A DNA stretch of 10,604 nucleotides from Clostridiales bacterium (GTDB lineage Bacteria > Bacillota > Clostridia > Lachnospirales > WRAX01): the NCBI GenBank assembly GCA_031262335.1, contig JAISHX010000067.1, forward strand, positions 1-10,604, read 5' to 3'. Both the position numbers and the translations under genes were made by a program. The first letter of the stretch is position 1. Every line of letters starts with the position of its first letter. The notes beneath the pieces were generated by a model, which worked only from the letters and a program-made list of their open reading frames with translations, made no database searches and was not told the DNA's origin. This document shows positions 7,293 through 10,604 of this stretch, piece by piece.

Positions 7293-8770
7293 GTTTAACT
7301 CTTTTAAACAGTAATTTTACGCAAAAAGGCATAATAAATTTACCTCTTTCGTGTGAATTGCATGAACGGCTTGACGGCGAAAAGACGCTTAATTTCTCTA
7401 TTTTATGCAAAAATGAGCCGTGGCAGTTAATTGACACAAACACAATTGTAGAAATTAACGGAGATTACTATACTGTGGCAGCTTACACAAAAGAGCAACA
7501 ATCTGATGGTTTGCGTATTTTAAACGCAGAATGCGAACATTATTCATACAGATTAAACAATTATAGCTTTGATTCATTTGCAATAACATCGACAGTAACG
7601 GGTGTTTTACAAGCATTGCTTAGTGGTACAGGACTTACTGTCGGAACAGTAGGTTCTACACAAACATTGATATTTTTAATTAACGAAACAATGACTAAAC
7701 GTGCCGCGATAGCTAAACTTGCGAATCAACTTCAATTAGATTTAGTATATTCAGGTACTAATGTGTCGCTTGTTTCACACCGTGGAAGTACAACACCTAT
7801 AAATGTCAGAGAAGGAAAAGAAATAATTGTTGTTTCAGAAGCTGTTGACGGACGCGGCGAAACTGTTAAGCGGTCTTATAGCTGTGACAGTTTAAATTCT
7901 AATACGTTACAAATCGGAGATGCAATAAATTTAGAATATGATAGTTTAAACATTTCGGGCAACTTACGTGTAGTCGGTAAAACTTATGACCCTTTTAATA
8001 CTAAAACAACTAATCTTGAAATTGCAGACTACATATATTCACTCGAAGATGATTTTGTGGCAATATTACAGGAAGCAATTTCTAATCAAAAGAAGTATTA
8101 CGGAGTTAGCATAACTTCAGAAAACGGAATTGTTATTGATACGAAAAACGGATACGGCGACATTGTCGGAAAAGTTATATTCAATTCTGACAAACTGACA
8201 TTTCAGGGAATATTGCCTGACGGTCAATTTGAAGATGCTATTTATTTTGATATTGAAAACAGAATATACAAATTTAAAGGTAATATTGCAGTAGAACAAA
8301 CCGCGCTATTCCCTGACGGCGGCGGATATGATTCCGGCGGGTTAACCGTTGATAAAGATGTTACAATCGGCGGAACGTTAACCCTAAATGGGGATGGGGG
8401 TATTGAGGCGGACGGACAAATACTGCAAATCGGCAGAATTACGGCAGATGGCATATCAGTAACGTCAATGGCAGCGCGTGACGGAAATTTGAATTTAACA
8501 GGTTCTTTAAGTCCCACAGGCGGCATAAATGCAGGAGGTGCAATAACTTCCGGAGGTGCAATAACTTCCAACGGTGGTGTGATAAATATTCCGGTTGGTG
8601 CAGGCAGTTATGCAAGAATAAATATGGGTGATAACCTAAGCATAACATATGACGCGACTGTGCCTGACAGATTTGCGCTTTCAATAGATGGTGTTACGAT
8701 ATTGGATATAAGCAAATCCCTTGTAACATTTTATGTTAATGTAAGCGGGGTAACTGCCGAATATGCTTAG
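7289..8770 (+). CDS. Tal-like tail-tip / baseplate hub protein (prophage endopeptidase-tail type)
   Basis: This 493-aa protein probably forms the trimeric hub closing the tail tip. Residues 1 to about 245 have the hub pattern of Gram-positive phage minor structural proteins: SCELHERLDGEKTLNFSI, an early beta barrel with VEINGDYYTVAAYTKE, RILNAECEHYSYRLN, a helix MTKRAAIAKLANQLQLDLVY, and LQIGDAINLEY to GNLRVVGKTYDPFNTKTTN. A short helix (LEDDFVAILQEAISNQ) leads to a beta-rich stalk: GVSITSENGIVIDTKNG and DAIYFDIENRIYKFKGNI at 317-334. From about 344 it becomes Gly/Thr-rich and repetitive (DVTIGGTLTLNGDGG, two GGAITS copies), then a small C-terminal beta domain. No metallopeptidase HxH or NlpC/P60 Cys-His motif is visible, so no lytic activity is claimed. 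The ATG overlaps the tape measure stop (ATGA). Directly following the tape measure, without a Dit gene, is odd. Confidence 0.82.
   Translation: MSLTLLNSNFTQKGIINLPLSCELHERLDGEKTLNFSILCKNEPWQLIDTNTIVEINGDYYTVAAYTKEQQSDGLRILNAECEHYSYRLNNYSFDSFAITSTVTGVLQALLSGTGLTVGTVGSTQTLIFLINETMTKRAAIAKLANQLQLDLVYSGTNVSLVSHRGSTTPINVREGKEIIVVSEAVDGRGETVKRSYSCDSLNSNTLQIGDAINLEYDSLNISGNLRVVGKTYDPFNTKTTNLEIADYIYSLEDDFVAILQEAISNQKKYYGVSITSENGIVIDTKNGYGDIVGKVIFNSDKLTFQGILPDGQFEDAIYFDIENRIYKFKGNIAVEQTALFPDGGGYDSGGLTVDKDVTIGGTLTLNGDGGIEADGQILQIGRITADGISVTSMAARDGNLNLTGSLSPTGGINAGGAITSGGAITSNGGVINIPVGAGSYARINMGDNLSITYDATVPDRFALSIDGVTILDISKSLVTFYVNVSGVTAEYA
8534..8569 (+). repeat. Perfect 18-bp tandem duplication in the Tal-like stalk
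   Basis: The unit GGAGGTGCAATAACTTCC occurs twice back to back without mismatch (8534-8551 and 8552-8569), encoding GGAITS at residues 416-421 and 422-427. Being in frame and a multiple of six residues, it lengthens the Gly-rich stalk without breaking the protein. The exact identity indicates a recent duplication or active slippage. Confidence 0.9.
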
Positions 8771-8773
8771 AAA

Positions 8774-8789
8774 AAGGTGATTTAATATA
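8774..8789 (+). promoter_or_regulatory. Ribosome binding site and AUA start codon of the 208-aa gene
   Basis: AAGGTGA at 8774-8780, followed by TTTAAT and then ATA at 8787-8789. The same AAGGTGA is used by the next gene at 9414-9420. The in-frame stop at 8778-8780 excludes any start further upstream, and spacing is ideal for 8787. A change of one base (ATG to ATA at 8789) from a standard start would produce this arrangement. Confidence 0.65.
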
Positions 8790-9413
8790 GCTGATATAAA
8801 CATTGATGAAATAGGAACGGATTATTTAAGGTATAGTATTATAAATCTTGACACCGAATACAACCAAGAACCGAGGATTTTAACATGGCATGTAACAGAC
8901 GCTTCCAGCAATGAGATAGCTGTAAAACCAACCTCAACTGTTACAATTCCAAACGGTTCATCACAAAGCCCCACGCGGTGGTCTGATAATTTACAACCTA
9001 ATACAAACTATATACTAAGCGCAACTATAACATATTATGACGCAGGAACACCGATTGATGTTGTTCTTGAACCTGTCGGCGTAATGACGCTTCCGGACGA
9101 GAGCAATCGTCCGGAAAACTGGAATTGGGTTAGTGTTATTTCGGTAGGCGAGCCAATACGGCTTACAGCCGTAGAATGGAACGATTTTTGTTCACGAATT
9201 AACGAGTTTAGAAATTATTCAGGATTAGCACAGTACAGTTTTTTGGCTGTTCATCAAGGCGATAAAATTACAGCCGCCGCGACTAACCAGGCACTTTCGG
9301 CAATTTTAGAGATTCCGGGGCATGGAGATGCTCCTGCTGCAGTTTCGGCAGGGGATAAAATTTATGCTGAATTATTTAATAAATTGCGTGATGCTCTTAA
9401 TGCAATTCCTTAG
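8787..9413 (+). CDS. Tail-tip accessory protein of unknown function, apparent AUA start
   Basis: The frame is open from the TGA at 8778-8780 to the TAG at 9411-9413, but no ATG, GTG or TTG appears until ATG 9084, codon 100. A strong AAGGTGA site at 8774-8780 lies 6 nt before ATA GCT GAT at 8787, exactly where an ATG would be expected, so I call an AUA start and a 208-aa product (reading ADINIDEIGTDYLRYSI after the initiator). Residues about 12-100 look like a small beta sandwich, fibronectin III- or Ig-like (ILTWHVTDASSNEIAV, LQPNTNYILSATITYYDAG). Residues 115-208 are helical, with three related units starting GEPI (121), GDKI (158) and GDKI (189). I do not recognise a named family. Position after the hub suggests a tip or fibre-adaptor protein. 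If AUA is not used, this is a start-lost pseudogene or yields a fragment from 9084. Confidence 0.72.
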   Translation: MADINIDEIGTDYLRYSIINLDTEYNQEPRILTWHVTDASSNEIAVKPTSTVTIPNGSSQSPTRWSDNLQPNTNYILSATITYYDAGTPIDVVLEPVGVMTLPDESNRPENWNWVSVISVGEPIRLTAVEWNDFCSRINEFRNYSGLAQYSFLAVHQGDKITAAATNQALSAILEIPGHGDAPAAVSAGDKIYAELFNKLRDALNAIP

Positions 9414-9424
9414 AAGGTGATATT

Positions 9425-9772
9425 GTGGAATACAGCAATTTTATAGACGCGTGGGTTGCCGGAGAACTTATATACTACACATTAGACTTGTGGACTACAA
9501 CAAGGCATCCTTACGATGCAACTTATTTAGAAGGCAAATTCATTTTAAAGCGAAATTGTGAAGAAGTATTAAGTCAAAACATCACTTTCGGATACAATCA
9601 TAGCGGATATTTAAGCCGTGCAACCGTAACTTTGGATACTCAATTAACTAAAAATTTATCGGGAACATATTTAGCCCAAATACAATTCAAAGAGGCAAGC
9701 GGGAATATTAACACGCCTAAGCAAGGTATTATAAAAATATATAATAATTTTGATTCGGAGGTTAAAAAATGA
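9425..9772 (+). CDS. Small beta-rich tail-tip protein, possibly BppU N-terminal-like
   Basis: A 115-aa protein of uncertain function. It starts at GTG 9425 with AAGGTGA at 9414-9420, a short 4-nt spacer. The sequence opens with NFIDAWVAGELIYYTLDLW, contains YLEGKFILKRNCEEVLSQNI, and closes with LSGTYLAQIQFKEASGNINTP and a short IKIYNNF strand. The alternation of hydrophobic residues, an opening W-V-A-G-E segment, a central E-G-K-F strand and a final G-T-Y-x-A-x-I-x-F strand resemble the Ig-like N-terminal domain of BppU-type baseplate proteins, but this is a fold-level guess. It lies 11 nt after its upstream neighbour and overlaps the next gene by ATGA, so it belongs to the same tip cassette. 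No signal peptide, membrane segment or catalytic motif is visible. Confidence 0.75.
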   Translation: MEYSNFIDAWVAGELIYYTLDLWTTTRHPYDATYLEGKFILKRNCEEVLSQNITFGYNHSGYLSRATVTLDTQLTKNLSGTYLAQIQFKEASGNINTPKQGIIKIYNNFDSEVKK

Positions 9773-10191
9773 TAACTAACCATTGGAAAAATTTAAAAAG
9801 AGATATAGAGTTTAACATATCACAACACACTTTCCCGTCAGAATATTATCTTGGTTTTTCGACAACCGCCCCGGCAGAGGACGGGACAGGTGTATCAGAA
9901 CCAACGCAATTAAGCTATGCCAGAAAACCGATTGGCACATGGGAAGCGCAAACAGAACCGGGAGTAGCAAAAAATTTAAACTCAATAGTGTTTAATGAAA
10001 CAACAGGAGCATGGGGTACACTTACACACTTAGTAATTTTTGATGCACTTACTGAAGGGAATTTACTTATGTCTTGTGAGCTTGCAATTCCGCGCATAAT
10101 AAATCAGGAAAATATGACACTCACCGCTCCGATAAGGTCTATAACAATTGCACAAGAAGGTGGGGAAAGTGAAGTACAGACGACACTTTAA
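9769..10191 (+). CDS. Tail fibre/tip-associated phage protein of unknown function
   Basis: A 140-aa protein with a good start: GGAGG at 9757-9761, 7 nt before the ATG, which overlaps the preceding TGA as ATGA. The sequence reads as one compact beta domain: SEYYLGFSTTAPAEDGTGVSEP at 24-45, split here as SEYYLGFSTTAPAED then GTGVSEP, SYARKPIGTW at 49-58, NSIVFNETTGAWGTLTHLVI at 71-90 followed by F-D-A, then GNLLMSCEL at 97-105. The Y-L-G-x-S-T-T-A-P, G-T-G-x-x-E-P and A-W-G-T-x-T-H-x-x-I-F-D-A pieces are shared, as I recall, with a widespread family of phage proteins encoded among tail-tip and fibre genes, usually annotated as tail or hypothetical protein. Its structural role is not known to me. 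It ends 23 nt inside the following fibre-like gene. Confidence 0.82.
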   Translation: MITNHWKNLKRDIEFNISQHTFPSEYYLGFSTTAPAEDGTGVSEPTQLSYARKPIGTWEAQTEPGVAKNLNSIVFNETTGAWGTLTHLVIFDALTEGNLLMSCELAIPRIINQENMTLTAPIRSITIAQEGGESEVQTTL

Positions 10192-10604
10192 TATTGTACT
10201 TAATCTCCCGCAGAGAATCCCGGTAAACGGGGAAACTATTACAGAAAATGAATTTATTATGCCGGATTTGTTTGATATAGAATCATTTGCCACTCCAAAA
10301 GTGCTTATTGAAAACGAGGATATTTTAACCGGAGTTTTGGGAATTGACTCTTTCCTACAAGCCCAGGCAATAACCGAAAACGAGAGTATTTCAGCCGAAG
10401 CTTTCGTGCTTGACTCTTTCCTACAAATATCGCCTATAATCGAAAAAGAGGATGTTTCAGCCGAAATTTTCGTGCTTGATTCTGACATACAGACTGTATC
10501 AATAAGCGAAAACGAGGATGTTTCAGCGGAAGCTTTCGTGCTTAACTCTTTCATGCAAACTCCGCCTATAGCCGAAAACGAAAATATTTTAATCGAAGTT
10601 TTGA
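10169..10604 (+). CDS. Fibre-like repeat protein, N-terminal part (truncated by window edge)
   Basis: An open frame starts at GTG 10169 and continues, still open, to the last base (145 codons). AAGGTGG lies just upstream at about 10157-10163; an alternative in-frame GTG at 10160 lies inside that site. After a basic start (KYRRHFNIVLNLPQRIPV) the protein becomes a regular 22-residue repeat from codon 26: five complete units and the start of a sixth. The consensus is roughly E-N-E-D-V-S-A-E-A-F-V-L-D-S-F-L-Q-x-x-P-I-x, alternating in a way that fits stacked beta strands. Location at the end of the tail-tip cassette suggests a fibre, spike or spacer protein. Similar 22-residue repeats occur in phage proteins, from memory, but I cannot name a family. 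The end of the protein, which would carry any receptor-binding domain, is outside the window. Confidence 0.75.
   Translation, partial: MKYRRHFNIVLNLPQRIPVNGETITENEFIMPDLFDIESFATPKVLIENEDILTGVLGIDSFLQAQAITENESISAEAFVLDSFLQISPIIEKEDVSAEIFVLDSDIQTVSISENEDVSAEAFVLNSFMQTPPIAENENILIEVL
10244..10604 (+). repeat. 66-bp in-frame tandem repeats (22-aa units)
   Basis: Units begin with GAAAA(T/C)GA(A/G) or a close variant at 10244, 10310, 10376, 10442, 10508 and 10574, exactly 66 bases apart each time. Later units share long identical pieces such as GAAGCTTTCGTGCTT (third and fifth units) and GAGGATGTTTCAGC (fourth and fifth), while the first is more diverged. Five full units and 31 bases of a sixth are visible. 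The constant spacing without indels shows that the protein frame is under selection. Confidence 0.93.

Noticed and set aside
8770..8787. Expression of the 208-aa gene by frameshift from the Tal-like gene
   Set aside because: Tal ends at 8770 and the target frame has a stop at 8778-8780, so a shift would have to skip both; no slippery sequence is present.
9084..9413. Short 109-aa gene starting at ATG 9084
   Set aside because: The frame is coding for 99 codons upstream with a domain-like sequence and a good ribosome site at 8774-8780; no ribosome site stands before 9084.
10063..10554. 163-aa minus-strand frame with repeated Ser/Thr/Ala segments
   Set aside because: The repetitive look comes from the 66-bp repeats of the plus-strand fibre gene read backwards; the plus frame has a ribosome site and fits the operon direction.
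10244..10604. Regular 66-bp repeats as a CRISPR array
   Set aside because: There is no alternation of identical repeat and unique spacer; the whole unit is coding and degenerate at the protein level.
8534..10604. Diversity-generating retroelement target in the tail-tip genes
   Set aside because: No reverse transcriptase, template repeat pair or adenine-biased variation can be seen in the window.

Overview
The window is a stretch of a tailed-phage (siphovirus-type) structural operon, either a free phage or a prophage. All genes lie on the + strand, packed end to end with stop/start overlaps. The DNA is fairly AT-rich (hand counts of about 32-33% GC in typical genes). Many starts are preceded by strong purine-rich ribosome sites (AGGAGG, GGAGG, AAGGTGA), and the proteins read like those of phages of low-GC Gram-positive bacteria. 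A clostridial (Bacillota) host is the best guess; it rests on style and remembered family resemblance, not on a search. No integrase, repressor, tRNA or attachment site is present, so the lifestyle cannot be decided.

Layout. 1-723 is the C-terminal part of an HK97-type portal protein. 716-1297 is the prohead protease and 1294-2469 the HK97-fold major capsid protein with a fused N-terminal delta (scaffolding) domain. 2466-3814 holds four small neck genes: a gp6-like head-tail connector, a head-closure protein, an HK97 gp10-like protein and a tail terminator/completion-like protein. 3814-4365 is the major tail protein. 4365-4936 encodes the tail assembly chaperone pair G and G-T, made through a -1 programmed ribosomal frameshift: an A AAA AAC slippery heptamer, a 5-nt spacer and a perfect 10-bp stem-loop. 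4953-7292 is the tape measure protein (779 aa, TTG start). 7289-8770 is a Tal-like baseplate hub/tail-tip protein. 8787-10604 holds four tail-tip accessory genes: a 208-aa protein that seems to start at a rare AUA codon, a 115-aa beta-type protein, a 140-aa tail protein, and the start of a fibre-like protein built from exact 66-bp (22-aa) repeats that runs off the window.

How the genes work together. Portal, protease and capsid build and mature the head. The connector, closure, gp10-like and terminator proteins join head to tail. The chaperones load onto the tape measure while the major tail protein polymerises around it. The Tal-like protein and the downstream cassette form the tip that meets the host. 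No recognisable Dit gene sits between the tape measure and Tal-like genes, which is unusual for this order. I saw no convincing promoter or intrinsic terminator inside the window; transcription presumably enters from upstream. No gene-free stretch exceeds 300 bases.

The most notable points are the complete frameshift signal, the AUA-initiated gene whose first 99 codons contain no ATG, GTG or TTG, the 66-bp repeat gene at the right edge, and a GC-rich block in the first half of the tape measure gene that suggests recombination. I did not find a wholly new defence or mobile system here.
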